From: Streptomyces antarcticus
GTDB lineage: Bacteria > Actinomycetota > Actinomycetes > Streptomycetales > Streptomycetaceae
Assembly (NCBI RefSeq): GCF_026627255.1
Contig: NZ_JAPNLM010000001.1
Span: forward strand, 310,001 to 374,000
DNA: 64,000 nt
Direction of reading: 5' to 3'
The position numbers were made by a program, and so were the translations under genes. Positions 17,237 to 33,026 of this stretch are shown piece after piece (within the stretch, counting starts at the first letter, position 1; the number at the start of each line of letters is the position of its first letter). The notes under the pieces are model-generated. The model had not been told where the DNA came from. It saw only the letters and a list, made by a program, of their open reading frames with translations, and searched no databases.

Positions 17237-19504
17237 TTGAGGTCCACCCCCCAGAGGCGTGCCACAGCGGCCGGCGCGCTCGTAGCCGCGGCAGCCCTGC
17301 TCGCCGTCGGTATACAGACCGGCACCGCCACCGCCGACGCCACCGCGTCGCAGGCACGTACGGCCGCCCAGCCCAACCCGGGCGCGGCGAACGTCAAACT
17401 CAGCGCTTCGGAGCGTGCGACGCTCCTCGCCGAGGCCAACTCCACCACCGCGCAGGCCGCCAGGGCCCTCGGCCTCGGCAGCGGCGAGAAGCTGGTCGTC
17501 CGCGACGTCGTCAAGGACGCGGACGGAACCACGCACACCTCGTACGAGCGCACCTACGACGGCCTTCCGGTGCTCGGCGGTGACCTCACCGTCCACGCCA
17601 AGGGCGGCGTCACCCAGAGCGTGACCAAGGCGACCAACCACGAGATCAAGGTCGCGGACACCACCGCCACGGTCACCCCGGCCGCCGCCGAGGGCCAGGC
17701 GGTCGCCGCCGCCAACGCCGAGGGCTCCAAGGAGGCCAAGGCCTCCAAGGGCGCCCGCAAGGTGATCTGGGCGGCCGAGGGCGTTCCGGTCCTCGCCTTC
17801 GAGACGGTCGTCGGCGGCCTCCAGCACGACGGGACGCCGAACGAGCTGCACGTGGTGACCAACGCCAGGACCGGCGCCAAGATCACCGAGTGGCAGGCCG
17901 TCGAGACCGGCACCGGAAACACCATGTACAGCGGCCAGGTGACGCTCGGGACCACGCAGTCGGGCAGCACGTACAACCTGACCGACGCGGCCCGCGGCAA
18001 CCACAAGACGTACAACCTCAACCGGGGCTCCTCGGGCACCGGCACGCTCTTCTCCGGCCCGGACGACGTCTGGGGCAACGGGCTGCCGGCCAACCTGGAG
18101 ACGGCCGCCGCCGACGCCCACTACGGCGCCGCGGTGACGTGGGACTACTTCAAGAACGTGCACGGCCGCAACGGCCTGCGCAACGACGGCGTGGCCCCGT
18201 ACACCCGGGTCCACTACGGCAACAACTACGTGAACGCCTTCTGGCAGGACTCCTGCTTCTGCATGACGTACGGCGACGGTGACGGCAACGCCAAGCCGCT
18301 CACCTCCACCGACGTGGCCGCGCACGAGATGACGCACGGGCTGACCTCGGTCACCGGCAACATGACCTACAGCGGCGAGCCCGGCGGCCTCAACGAGGCG
18401 ACCTCCGACATCATGGCGGCGGCCGTCGAGTTCTACGCCAACAACCCGCAGGACCTCGGCGACTACAACGTCGGCGAGAAGATCGACATCCGCGGCAACG
18501 GCACCCCGCTGCGCTACATGGACAAGCCGAGCAAGGATGGCTCGTCCAAGGACGCGTGGTACTCGGGCATCGGCTCCATCGACGTCCACTACTCCTCGGG
18601 TCCGGCGAACCACTGGTACTACCTGGCCTCCGAGGGCTCGGGCGCCAAGGTCGTCAACGGCGTGAGCTACGACTCGCCGACCTCCGACGGCCTGCCGGTC
18701 ACCGCGATCGGCCGGGACGCCGCCTCGAAGATCTGGTTCCGCGCCCTGACGGTCGGCTACTTCAAGTCGAACACCAACTACGCGGACGCCCGCGTCCAGA
18801 CCCTGAAGGCCGCGGCCGACCTGTACGGCCAGGGCTCGACCATCTACAACAACGTGGCCAACGCCTGGGCCGGCGTCAACGTCGGTCCCCGGATCGTCTC
18901 CGGCGTCACCGTCAGCCCGATCGCCAACCAGAACACCCAGGTGGGTGGCGCGGCGAGCCTGCAGGTCCAGGCCACCAGCACCAACCCGGGCGCGCTGAGC
19001 TACGCGGCGAGCGGCCTGCCGGCCGGTCTGTCGATCAACTCCTCCACCGGCCTGATCTCGGGCACGGCCACCACCGCGGGCACGTCCAACGTGACCGTCA
19101 CGGTGACCGACTCGGCGAGCAAGACGGGTACGGCGTCCTTCACCTGGACCGTCGGAACCAGCCAGCCGAGCGTCTTCGAGAACACGACCGACTACGCCAT
19201 CGCCGACAACGCGACGGTCGAGTCCCCGATCACCGTGAACCGCACGGGCAACGCCCCGAGCACGCTCAAGGTGGACGTGAACATCCTGCACACCTACGTC
19301 GGTGACCTGAAGGTCGACCTCGTCGCCCCGGACGGCACCCTCTACAACCTGCGCAACCGCACCGGCGGCAGCGCGGACAACATCGTCCAGTCCTTCACCG
19401 TGAACGCCTCCTCCGAGGTCGCCAGCGGTGTCTGGAAGCTGCGGGTCGCCGACCTGGCCAGCGCGGACGTCGGCAAGATCGACAGCTGGAAGCTCACCTT
19501 CTGA
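17237..19504 (+). CDS. Secreted M4 (thermolysin-like) metalloprotease with Ig-like and P-domains
   Basis: A 755-residue exported preproenzyme. The TTG at 17237 is chosen because GAAGGAG lies six bases upstream. A signal peptide is followed by an FTP/PepSY propeptide (to about residue 210). The M4 catalytic domain has HEMTH (zinc ligands H363 and H367, catalytic E364) and GGLNEATSD (third ligand E387). The 24-residue gap between H363 and E387 matches thermolysin, and DVHYSSG holds the second-shell histidine. A putative Ig-like domain (about 560-640) and a proprotein-convertase P-domain (about 650-755) follow. It degrades extracellular protein, and the tail domains may aid folding or substrate binding. 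Confidence 0.93.
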   Translation: MRSTPQRRATAAGALVAAAALLAVGIQTGTATADATASQARTAAQPNPGAANVKLSASERATLLAEANSTTAQAARALGLGSGEKLVVRDVVKDADGTTHTSYERTYDGLPVLGGDLTVHAKGGVTQSVTKATNHEIKVADTTATVTPAAAEGQAVAAANAEGSKEAKASKGARKVIWAAEGVPVLAFETVVGGLQHDGTPNELHVVTNARTGAKITEWQAVETGTGNTMYSGQVTLGTTQSGSTYNLTDAARGNHKTYNLNRGSSGTGTLFSGPDDVWGNGLPANLETAAADAHYGAAVTWDYFKNVHGRNGLRNDGVAPYTRVHYGNNYVNAFWQDSCFCMTYGDGDGNAKPLTSTDVAAHEMTHGLTSVTGNMTYSGEPGGLNEATSDIMAAAVEFYANNPQDLGDYNVGEKIDIRGNGTPLRYMDKPSKDGSSKDAWYSGIGSIDVHYSSGPANHWYYLASEGSGAKVVNGVSYDSPTSDGLPVTAIGRDAASKIWFRALTVGYFKSNTNYADARVQTLKAAADLYGQGSTIYNNVANAWAGVNVGPRIVSGVTVSPIANQNTQVGGAASLQVQATSTNPGALSYAASGLPAGLSINSSTGLISGTATTAGTSNVTVTVTDSASKTGTASFTWTVGTSQPSVFENTTDYAIADNATVESPITVNRTGNAPSTLKVDVNILHTYVGDLKVDLVAPDGTLYNLRNRTGGSADNIVQSFTVNASSEVASGVWKLRVADLASADVGKIDSWKLTF

Positions 19505-19560
19505 CCCCTCCGGGGCCGGACACCACGAGCTGAACGGCGCGAGCCGAACCGTTAGACACG

Positions 19561-19595
19561 GGGCCGCCCGGGAGGAAACCTCCCCGGGCGGCCCT
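19561..19595 (+). terminator. Intrinsic terminator after M4 protease
   Basis: The left arm GGGCCGCCCGGGAGG and the right arm CCTCCCCGGGCGGCCC pair with one bulged base around an AAA loop, 57 bp after the protease stop. There is no T tract. Confidence 0.75.
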
Positions 19596-19798
19596 GTCCC
19601 ATTCGCCCCGGCCGCCACGGGACCTGCTGCCCTGGCGGCCGGGACCTTCGGCGCCGTGCGCGCGGCCGCGGCGGGGGGTGTGGGGGTGGCGGCGGGCCTC
19701 GGATCGGTCCGGCGACCCCCTCAAGGTCTCAGCGCACCGGCCACGCCCCTCAACCAGCACGCTTCCACTGCCGGATTCCGGTGGCCGGGGCGTCTGGA

Positions 19799-20848
19799 AT
19801 GATGGAAACCATGCATTCGACGTCGGCCCCGACCCCGCCTCCGGCCCCGCACGGCGGCCCGCTGGACGCGCTCGACCGCGCCCTCGTCCAGGCCCTGACG
19901 CTCGACGGCCGGGCCTCCTTCGCGCGGCTCGCGGAGGTTCTGGAGGTCTCCGACCAGACCGTCGTGCGCCGCTACCGCAGGCTGCGCACGACCGGCCTGG
20001 TGCGCGTGGTCGCCCTGCCGCTGGGCCGCCGGGTCGGCCTGTTCGAGTCCTGGCTGCGCGTCCAGTGCGCCCCGGACGCGGCGCTCCCGGTGGCGGAGGC
20101 CCTGGCCCGCCGCCCGGACATCGCGTGGGTGACCCTGAACTCGGGCGGTACGGAGATCCAGTGCATGACCCGCGCGCGCACCCGCCAGGAACGGGACACC
20201 CTGCTGCTGGAGAAGCTGCCGCGCACCCGCCGGGTGACCGGCATCGCCGCCCACACCATCCTGCGGAAGTTCTTCGGCGGGCCGGAGGCGTGGGCCGGCC
20301 TGGACGTACTGCGCCCGGACCAGATCGCCGCCCTGGAGCGGCCGCCGGTGGAGCCCGGCCCGGAGCGGTACGCCCTGGACGAGACGGAACTCGCCCTGCT
20401 GTCGGTGCTCGGCCAGGACGGCCGCGCCGGATATCCGGAGCTGGCCCGCGCCACCGGCCTCTCGGAGTCCACCGCCCGCCGCCGGCTGGAGCGGCTGCGG
20501 GAGGCGGGGGCGGTCTTCTTCGACGTGGAGATCGTCCCGGCGCACCTCGGCTACGAGGCGGAGGCCACCCTGGTCCTGACGGTCCCGCCGGCCCGGCTGG
20601 CGGAAGTGGGGGCCGCGATCGGCGGCCATCCGGAGGTGCCATTCGCGGCGGCGGTGACCGGGGCCGCCTCCCTGATGGCGGTGGTGGTGTGCCGGGACAC
20701 CGACGCCCTCTACACGTACCTCACGGAGCGGATCGGCGCGGTGCCCGGCATCCAGCAGGTCGAGCTGATCCCGACCCTGCGCACCATCAAGCGGGCCGGG
20801 ATGCTCGTGGAGGACGGGCGGCTGGTCGACCCGCCGCCCGCCCCCTGA
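19799..20848 (+). CDS. Lrp/AsnC family regulator with two HTH units
   Basis: A protein of about 350 residues with two AsnC-type helix-turn-helix units: one near residues 20-65 (ASFARLAEVLEVSDQTVVRRYRRL) and a second near 195-240 (GYPELARATGLSESTARRRLERL). Each is followed by a ligand-sensing RAM-like region. This doubled architecture is common in streptomycetes; single-unit Lrp proteins are about half this length. Three near-adjacent in-frame ATGs (19799, 19802, 19811) make the exact start uncertain. It is convergent with glgP and separated from it by a strong hairpin. Its ligand and targets are unknown. Confidence 0.85.
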   Translation: MMETMHSTSAPTPPPAPHGGPLDALDRALVQALTLDGRASFARLAEVLEVSDQTVVRRYRRLRTTGLVRVVALPLGRRVGLFESWLRVQCAPDAALPVAEALARRPDIAWVTLNSGGTEIQCMTRARTRQERDTLLLEKLPRTRRVTGIAAHTILRKFFGGPEAWAGLDVLRPDQIAALERPPVEPGPERYALDETELALLSVLGQDGRAGYPELARATGLSESTARRRLERLREAGAVFFDVEIVPAHLGYEAEATLVLTVPPARLAEVGAAIGGHPEVPFAAAVTGAASLMAVVVCRDTDALYTYLTERIGAVPGIQQVELIPTLRTIKRAGMLVEDGRLVDPPPAP

Positions 20849-20849
20849 A

Positions 20850-20878
20850 CCCGCCGGCCCCCCGGGGGAGCCGGCGGG
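20850..20878. terminator. Bidirectional terminator between lrp-like gene and glgP
   Basis: Perfect 9-bp arms CCCGCCGGC and GCCGGCGGG lie between two convergent stop codons. The position fits a shared terminator. Confidence 0.75.
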
Positions 20879-20884
20879 GCCGGG

Positions 20885-23521
20885 TCAGCGCAGCAGTACG
20901 CCACCCCCCGCGTCGGTGTCCACCGGTCCGGCGACCAGGCCCAGTTCGGCCGGGACGGCCAGCAGCGGGTGCGTGGGCAGGATCCGCACGGTGTAGCCGA
21001 AGGGCCCCGTACGGTCGAGGGCGAGCGGGCCCTCGTACACCCAGCGGCCGTCCAGGTCGGGGCCACCGGCCGGCTTGAGCGGGAAGGCGCGCCCGTCTCG
21101 GATCACGTCCTGCGGGTCCACCCGCCCGGCGACGGCCTGCACCTCCACGTCCTCGGGCGTCAGCGCGTCCAGCGCCACCCGCACGCGCAGGGTGAGCGTG
21201 GCGCCGAGTTCGGCGGTCCCGTTCACGGGGGCCGCGGCCACGGCCTCCACGTGCTCGACGGCCACCCGCGGCCAGGCCGCCCGGGCCCGCCCCTTCCACC
21301 AGGCGAGGTCCCGCGCCGCGTCCGGGGTCAGCGCCCGGTGGGCGAGCGCGGCCGGCGCGTACAGCCGCTCCACGTACTCCCGTACCATCCGGCCCGCCAG
21401 CACCTTCGGCCCGAGCGAGACCAGCGTGCGGCGGACCATCTCGATCCAGCGCACCGGGAGCCCGCCGCGCCCGACCCTGTCGTAGAACCGGGGCGCGACC
21501 CGGCCCTCGATCAAGTCGTAGAGGGCATTGGCCTCCAGGTGGTCGCGCCGGTCCTCGTCCGCGCCGAGGCCGTCGGCGGTCGGGATGGCCCAGCCGAAGT
21601 CCGGCTCGAACCACTCGTCCCACCAGCCGTCCAGGACGGACAGGTTGAGGCAGCCGTTCAGCGCGGCCTTCATCCCGCTCGTGCCGCAGGCCTCCAGCGG
21701 CCGGAGCGGGTTGTTGAGCCACACGTCGCAGCCCGGGTAGAGCTTCTGCGCCATGGCCATGCCGTAGTCGGGCAGGAACACGATCCGGTGGCGCACCCGC
21801 GGGTCGTCGGAGAACCGCACCAGATCCTGGACCAGGCGCTTCCCGCCGTCGTCGGCCGGGTGCGCCTTGCCCGCGACGACGATCTGCACGGGCCGGTCCG
21901 GGTCCAGCAGCAGCCTGCGCAGCCGGTCCGGGTCGCGCAGCATCAGCGTCAGGCGCTTGTACGAGGGCACGCGCCGGGCGAAGCCGATGGTGAGCACGTC
22001 CGGGTCGAGCACGGAGTCCACCCAGCCCAGCTCGGCCTCGGCCGCACCGCGCTGGAGCCAGGAGGCCCGCAGCCGGTCGCGCACCTCCTGGACCAGCTGT
22101 TCGCGCAGCACCCGGCGGAGGTCCCACACGTCCTGGTCGGGGATGTCGGCGACGGCGTCCCAGCGGGCCGAGCCGCCGACGGACAGGGCGTCCTCCGTGC
22201 GGCCGGCGCCGATCTGGCGGGCACCGAGGCGGACCACCTCGGGGGCCACCCAGGTCGGGGCGTGCACCCCGTTCGTGACCGAGGTGATGGGGACGTCGGC
22301 CGGGTCGAATCCGGGCCACAGGCCGGCGAACATCCCCCGGCTGACCGCGCCGTGCAGGGTGGACACCCCGTTGGCCCGCTGGGCCAGGCGCAGCCCCATG
22401 ACCGCCATGTTGAACACCCCGGGGTCGCCGCCGGGGTACGACTCGGCGCCCAGTTCCAGGATCCGCTCGACGGGTACGCCGGGCAGTTCCCCGCCGTCCC
22501 CGAAGTGCCGGGCGACCAGGCCCCGCTCGAAGCGGTCGATGCCCGCGGGGACGGGGGTGTGGGTGGTGAACACCGTCCCGGCGCGCACCGCCTCGACGGC
22601 GGCGTCGAAGCCGAGGCCCTGCTCGCGCTCCAGTTCCCTTATGCGTTCGAGCCCGAGGAAGCCCGCGTGGCCCTCGTTGGTGTGGAAGACCTCGGGGTCG
22701 GGGTGGCCGCTGATCGCGCAGTAGGCGCGCACCGCGCGCACGCCGCCGATGCCGAGCAGCATCTCCTGGAGCAGGCGGTGGTCGCTGCCGCCGCCGTAGA
22801 GCCGGTCGGTCACCTCGCGGGCCGCCACGTCGTTGTCCTCGACGTCGGAGTCGAGGAGCAGCAGCGGTACGCGGCCGACTCGGGCCTGCCAGATGTGCGC
22901 GTGCAGGGCGCGGCCGCCGGGGAGGGTCAGCGAGACCCGGGCCGGGGCGCCGTCCTCCTGGCGCAGCAGGTCGAGGGGGAGCTCGTTGGGGTCGAGTACG
23001 GGGTAGTGCTCCTGCTGCCAGCCGTCGCGGGAGAGGGACTGGCGGAAGTAGCCGTGGCGGTAGAGCAGTCCCACGCCGATGAGCGGGACGCCGAGGTCAC
23101 TGGCGGCCTTGAGGTGGTCCCCGGCGAGGATGCCGAGGCCGCCGGAGTACTGGGGCAGGGCGGCGGTGATCCCGAACTCGGGGGAGAAGTAGGCGATCCC
23201 GGCGGGCAGACCGCCCGCGGCCTCCTGCCCCTGGTACCACCTCCCGCCGTTGACGTAGTCGTCGAGGTCGGCGGCGGCGACGGCGAGGCGCCGCAGGAAC
23301 CGGCGGTCGGCCGCCAGTTCCGCGAGCCGGGCCGCTGAGACGGCGCCGAGCAGCCGGACGGGGTCGCCGCCGGCGGCCTGCCAGCCCTCGGGGTCGACGG
23401 ATTGGAAGAGTTCGCGGGTCTCGGCATGCCACGACCAGCGCAGGTTGCGCGCGAGGTCGGTGAGCGGCAGCAGGGTCTCCGGGAGGACGGGGCGCACGGT
23501 GAACCGACGGATAGCCTTCAC
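20885..23521 (-). CDS. glgP: Alpha-glucan (glycogen/maltodextrin) phosphorylase, GT35
   Basis: An 878-residue phosphorylase with the actinobacterial N-terminal DUF3417 domain (about residues 1-120, RFTVRPVLPETL). It releases glucose 1-phosphate from the non-reducing ends of alpha-1,4-glucan. The pyridoxal-phosphate lysine motif appears as CGTSGMKAALNGCLNLSVLDG, and HTNEGHAGFL and THTPVPAGID are also typical. The GTG at 23521 is preceded by AAGGTGG; the frame continues 22 codons upstream without a ribosome-binding site. It is divergent from glgE across about 840 bp, so storage-glucan breakdown and synthesis are encoded back to back. Confidence 0.93.
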   Translation of the reverse strand: MKAIRRFTVRPVLPETLLPLTDLARNLRWSWHAETRELFQSVDPEGWQAAGGDPVRLLGAVSAARLAELAADRRFLRRLAVAAADLDDYVNGGRWYQGQEAAGGLPAGIAYFSPEFGITAALPQYSGGLGILAGDHLKAASDLGVPLIGVGLLYRHGYFRQSLSRDGWQQEHYPVLDPNELPLDLLRQEDGAPARVSLTLPGGRALHAHIWQARVGRVPLLLLDSDVEDNDVAAREVTDRLYGGGSDHRLLQEMLLGIGGVRAVRAYCAISGHPDPEVFHTNEGHAGFLGLERIRELEREQGLGFDAAVEAVRAGTVFTTHTPVPAGIDRFERGLVARHFGDGGELPGVPVERILELGAESYPGGDPGVFNMAVMGLRLAQRANGVSTLHGAVSRGMFAGLWPGFDPADVPITSVTNGVHAPTWVAPEVVRLGARQIGAGRTEDALSVGGSARWDAVADIPDQDVWDLRRVLREQLVQEVRDRLRASWLQRGAAEAELGWVDSVLDPDVLTIGFARRVPSYKRLTLMLRDPDRLRRLLLDPDRPVQIVVAGKAHPADDGGKRLVQDLVRFSDDPRVRHRIVFLPDYGMAMAQKLYPGCDVWLNNPLRPLEACGTSGMKAALNGCLNLSVLDGWWDEWFEPDFGWAIPTADGLGADEDRRDHLEANALYDLIEGRVAPRFYDRVGRGGLPVRWIEMVRRTLVSLGPKVLAGRMVREYVERLYAPAALAHRALTPDAARDLAWWKGRARAAWPRVAVEHVEAVAAAPVNGTAELGATLTLRVRVALDALTPEDVEVQAVAGRVDPQDVIRDGRAFPLKPAGGPDLDGRWVYEGPLALDRTGPFGYTVRILPTHPLLAVPAELGLVAGPVDTDAGGGVLLR

Positions 23522-24238
23522 ACGTTCCACCTTCGCAGGGGATTGCGGATCGGAGCGGCCGCACCACGCTGTGCACCCGCGCATCACCCCGGGAAGGCTA
23601 GCGACCCGAACGTCTCCCGGCCATGCCGCCTCGGCCCCACCGCCTCCGGCCCCCGTACGGGCGTCCCCGGGGGCCGTAGCGGCGTGGTCGCGGACCAGGA
23701 CCGGGGCGAGGCGCCGGCGGGGAGGGCCCGGCGGTGCGCGGAGGTGACTTCCGTCGGGGACGAATGCGCGGTCCCCGACGGGGAAACCGAAAGGGAGACC
23801 AGGGCATCGTCGCGGCAGTACGGACGGTCACCCGGCACGCAGGCCTCGCAGGCCACCTCCGCGACCGACGCCCACGCCCGCCGCACGCGCAGCTCATGGC
23901 ACTCGGGTCGGGGAGGAGGGCAGCCACGATGCCGCCCACGAGACCGGCGATCACCGTACCGTCACCCCGCCCGCGTCCGAGACGTGCGGGACGGGCGAGA
24001 CGGGTCTGACGGATGGTTCCGCACCGTACACCGCCGCTCCTCACCCTGCCTGACGGGGCATCGGCGGACGCCGGTCCGGGGCAGCACGCCCCCGTGTCCC
24101 TACGTACGAGTAGTTAACCAGCGACCCGGGTTGGGCGGGGTGAGAGTGGGAAGGGCTCCCCGGGTACGTGTGGTACCCGCACGGCGCACCCGCCCCCAAC
24201 CTCTCCCGCCACCCGAGTGAACGCGGACAGGAGCGGCC
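23522..24238. other. Long divergent intergenic region glgP-glgE
   Basis: About 717 bp up to the short leader frame at 24239. Open frames here have arginine/proline-rich translations typical of random GC-rich DNA and no recognisable domains. It probably holds promoters for both glgP and glgE. I see no RNA gene. Confidence 0.5.
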
Positions 24239-24363
24239 ATGCCCGCAGCCCAGCCGTCTTCCGAGCGGCTAGAAACAGAGCGAACAGAGCGTGCACTACC
24301 AGCCGTGATACCGGCTGGCCTGTTGTCACCAAGCCCTGCGAACTGCCCCCAGGTGATCCCATC

Positions 24364-24367
<4 letters not shown>
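24239..24367 (+). other. Possible 42-codon leader ORF overlapping the glgE start (ATGA)
   Basis: An ATG at 24239, seven bases after GGAG, opens a 42-codon frame starting MPAAQPSSER. It ends in a TGA that shares ATGA with the glgE start. Codon third positions are only about half G or C, well below the neighbours, which argues against a selected protein. S. coelicolor GlgE1, as I recall it, begins with a similar MPA-type N-terminus, so this may be a leader peptide or an N-terminus moved out of frame. Confidence 0.4.
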
Positions 24368-28076
<3,709 letters not shown>

Positions 28077-28105
28077 CCGGACAGAGGCGAACCGAGCCCG
28101 AGAAC

Positions 28106-28143
28106 GGGGCGGGCGGCACGCGAATGGGTCAATCGCCCGCCCC
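28106..28143 (+). terminator. Hairpin between treS and mak
   Basis: Perfect 10-bp arms GGGGCGGGCG and CGCCCGCCCC are separated by an 18-base loop in the 174-bp gap. It could be a terminator or attenuator that lowers mak-glgB relative to glgE-treS. Confidence 0.5.
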
Positions 28144-28250
28144 TGTAAGGATCATCCTGACCCGACACTCGCACATACGGGAGAAGCAACTGCCGCACAT
28201 CCGGGACACTCTGCGCATTCTGTGACGGCCCGGGGAAAGGACGCGACGCC

Positions 28251-29692
28251 ATGTCGGAGGCAGCATCCGCCCGGAGTCGGCTGACGGCCGACCGGGCCGC
28301 CGGTATCGGCCCGCTGGAACCCATGCTGAGGGCCTGGCTGCCCGCGCAGCGCTGGTTCGCGGGCAAGGGCCGGTCCATCACCAGGCTCAGGGCCGTATCG
28401 GCCGCCGAGCTGCTCCCCCCGGGGTCCGCCCCCGGGCTGCTGCACCTGCTCCTCGACGTGGACGGGGACTGCTACCAACTGCTGCTGGGCGTGCGCCCGT
28501 CCCTGCCGCCCGCTCTCGCGCCCGCGCTCATCGGCCACGCCGAGGAGGGCCCGTACGCGGGCAGGGCGGTCTACGAGGCGCTGGGCGATCCCCGGCTCGC
28601 CTCCATGCTGCTGGAACGATTGCGCTCTCCCGGCGCGCTCGGCCCGCTCCGCTTCGACCGGGACCCGGACGCGCCGATCCCGGCCGGGCTGATGCCCCGT
28701 CCGCTCTCCGGCGAGCAGACCAACTCCTCGCTGATTTACGGGGATTCGTACATCCTGAAGGTGTTCCGACGGGTAGGCCCCGGGGTCAATCCGGACCTGG
28801 AGCTGCCCAGAGCGCTGGCCGCCGCCGGCTGTGCCCGGGTCCCGGCGCCGGTCGCCTGGTACGAGGCCGAGCTGCCCGGCAGCGAGCCGCTGACCCTGGG
28901 CGTCTTGCAGCCGTACCTGCGCGGCTCCGACGACGGCTGGCAGCTCGCGCTGCGCAGGCTCGGCGCGGGAGCCGACTTCACCGCCGAGGCGCACGCGCTC
29001 GGCCGGGCCACCGCCGAGGTGCACAGCGCGCTCGCGTCGGCCCTGCCCACCGTCGCGCTCGGCCCTGAGCAGACCGCCCGGCTGGCCGCCGGGATGACGG
29101 CGCGGCTGGCCGCCACCGCCCGGGAGGTGCCCGCGCTGCGGACCTTCGAGGCGGGGCTGCGGGGCGCCTTCGACGCCCTCGCCGCCTCCCGCGGGGCAGG
29201 CGTCTCGGCCCAGCGGATCCACGGGGACCTCCACCTGGGGCAGACCCTGCGCACCCTCGACGGCTCGTGGTCGTTGATCGACTTCGAGGGCGAGCCGGCC
29301 CGGCCGCTGGCCGACCGGCGCCGTCCCGAACCGGCGGTGCGCGACATCGCCGGGATACTGCGCTCCTTCGACTACGCCGCCCGCTCGCACCGGCCGTTCG
29401 CCCCCGCGTGGGCGGACGACTGCCGGGCCGCCTTCTGCGAGGGCTACGCCCGCACCACCGGCCGCGACCCCCGGGAGGACCCGGTGCTGCTGCGGGCGTA
29501 CGAGACCGACAAGGCGGTGTACGAGGCCCGCTACGAGTTCCGGCACCGCCCCGACTGGCTGCACGTCCCGATGGCCGCGATCCGGCGGCTCTCGGAACCC
29601 GTCCGCCCCGCCCACCGCGTGCCGCCCACCCCGGCCGCACCGGGCTCCCTCTCCCCGCACCCCCATCAGAAGCCCCCGAGGAGGCCGCTCGC

Positions 29693-29696
<4 letters not shown>
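28251..29696 (+). CDS. mak: Maltokinase
   Basis: A 481-residue aminoglycoside-phosphotransferase-like kinase that makes maltose 1-phosphate from maltose and ATP. Near the N-terminus [12 protein letters not shown] is a maltokinase hallmark; the catalytic loop is HGDLHLGQ and the metal-binding [11 protein letters not shown] follows. The length suits a stand-alone maltokinase (Pep2 type). It sits between treS and glgB and overlaps glgB by GTGA. Its product is the GlgE donor, closing the trehalose-to-glucan route encoded here. Confidence 0.95.
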
Positions 29697-31970
<2,274 letters not shown>

Positions 31971-31981
<11 letters not shown>

Positions 31982-32360
31982 CGGCGGGGGCCCCGGCCAG
32001 GTGCTCCTCCAGCTCCATGAGCAGCTTGCGCTTGGCCCGGGCCCCGACCATCTGCCGTACGGGCTCGCCGTCCCGGAAGACGATCAGGGTCGGCATGGAC
32101 AGCACTCCGTACCGCGTGACGGTCGCGGGGTTGGTGTCCGCGTCGACCTGCACCACCTTGAGCCGGTCCGCCTCCTCGGCCGCGATCGCGGAGAGCACGG
32201 GGGCGAGCTGACGGCAGGGGCCGCACCAGTCCGCCGTGAACTCCACGAGGACGGTCCTGCCCCGCTCGCCGAGCACCTGGGCGTCGAAGCCCGCGTCGGT
32301 CACCTGGTCCACGCCGTGAGCCCTCATGCCGGGTCCCCCGTTCCTGTCCGTCGTCGTCAT
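31971..32360 (-). CDS. trxA: Thioredoxin
   Basis: A 129-residue thioredoxin with the active site WCGPC (C46, C49) and the cis-proline loop MPT. It reduces protein disulfides in the cytoplasm. I chose the ATG at 32360 because it overlaps the merR stop (ATGA), giving translational coupling; an internal ATG at 32327 lies closer to the conserved fold. Pairing with a MerR regulator that has two cysteines suggests redox-responsive expression, which is inference. Confidence 0.92.
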
Positions 32361-32779
32361 CCGGTCATCTCGCAGCGCGGGGCCGGCGGCCCGTACGTCC
32401 CCGGCCCGCCCGGCTCGGGCCCGGCGGTGGCCCGGTCGGCCGTCGCCAGCTGGCGGGCCACCTGGTCCCGTACGCCGGTCAGCCGGCCGATCAGGGCGTC
32501 CAGCTCGGCGAGCTTGCGCCGGTAGACGGCGAGCGAGGCGGGGCAGGAGTCCCCGGCGGGGTGCCCGGCGCGCAGGCAGTCCACGAAGGGCCGCGTCTCC
32601 TCCAGCTCGAACCCGAAGTCCTGGAGGGTGCGGATCTCGCGCAGCAGCCGCAGGTCGTCCTCGTCGTAGGTGCGGTAGCCGTTGTCGGCCCGCCGGGCGG
32701 TCAGCAGCCCCCGGGATTCGTAGTACCGCAGGGTCCGGGTGCTGGTCCCGGCCCGCTCCGCCAGTTCGCCGATGCGCAT
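32357..32779 (-). CDS. MerR family transcriptional regulator
   Basis: A 140-residue regulator with a winged HTH at the N-terminus (MRIGELAERAGTSTRTLRYYE, RGLL, YRTYDEDDL), then a coiled coil. Cys68 and Cys79 in the hinge region could bind metal or sense thiol stress. It lies upstream of and overlaps trxA. The promoter in front has the 19-bp spacer typical of MerR-controlled promoters, with a dyad in the spacer, so it probably autoregulates itself and trxA. The -10 box is so close to the ATG that the mRNA is likely leaderless. The effector is unknown. Confidence 0.9.
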   Translation of the reverse strand: MRIGELAERAGTSTRTLRYYESRGLLTARRADNGYRTYDEDDLRLLREIRTLQDFGFELEETRPFVDCLRAGHPAGDSCPASLAVYRRKLAELDALIGRLTGVRDQVARQLATADRATAGPEPGGPGTYGPPAPRCEMTG

Positions 32780-32785
32780 GGGGCG

Positions 32786-32816
32786 ACCGTATTCCTTGAC
32801 GCCGACGTCAGGGCAA
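32786..32816 (-). promoter_or_regulatory. MerR-type promoter with 19-bp spacer, leaderless
   Basis: On the minus strand a -35 TTGCCC (32811-32816) and a -10 TACGGT (32786-32791) are separated by exactly 19 bp. The spacer is filled by the imperfect dyad CCCTGACG/CGTCAAGG. Six bases separate the -10 from the merR ATG, so transcription should start at or near the A of the start codon. Confidence 0.7.
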
Positions 32817-32940
32817 GGGCCGGGTCGCGGGGAGTCACGGGGGGTTGCGCCGGCGGGCTCTGGCTGAAACCTTGTGGTGGGAGTGGATCTTCCGCTGTAC
32901 CGATTACCGGACAGTCGCTGAGAAACCCGACGAATGCCCC

Positions 32941-32968
32941 TAACTCCCTAGGATGTTCCTACGAGTTA
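32941..32968. promoter_or_regulatory. Inverted repeat upstream of XRE regulator
   Basis: TAACTC and GAGTTA form perfect arms 16 bases apart in an AT-richer stretch about 60 bp before the XRE gene. It is a candidate operator, possibly autoregulatory. Confidence 0.35.
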
Positions 32969-33026
32969 TGGGCTTGTTTGTTTGGTCTGTAGGCGCAGCG
33001 GCCTGGCCACTTCTACGGTGTGCCGT

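Noticed and set aside
23598..24044. Possible hypothetical genes in the glgP-glgE gap
   Set aside because: Translations are Arg/Pro-rich without family similarity or ribosome-binding sites, and overlapping frames on both strands are equally open.
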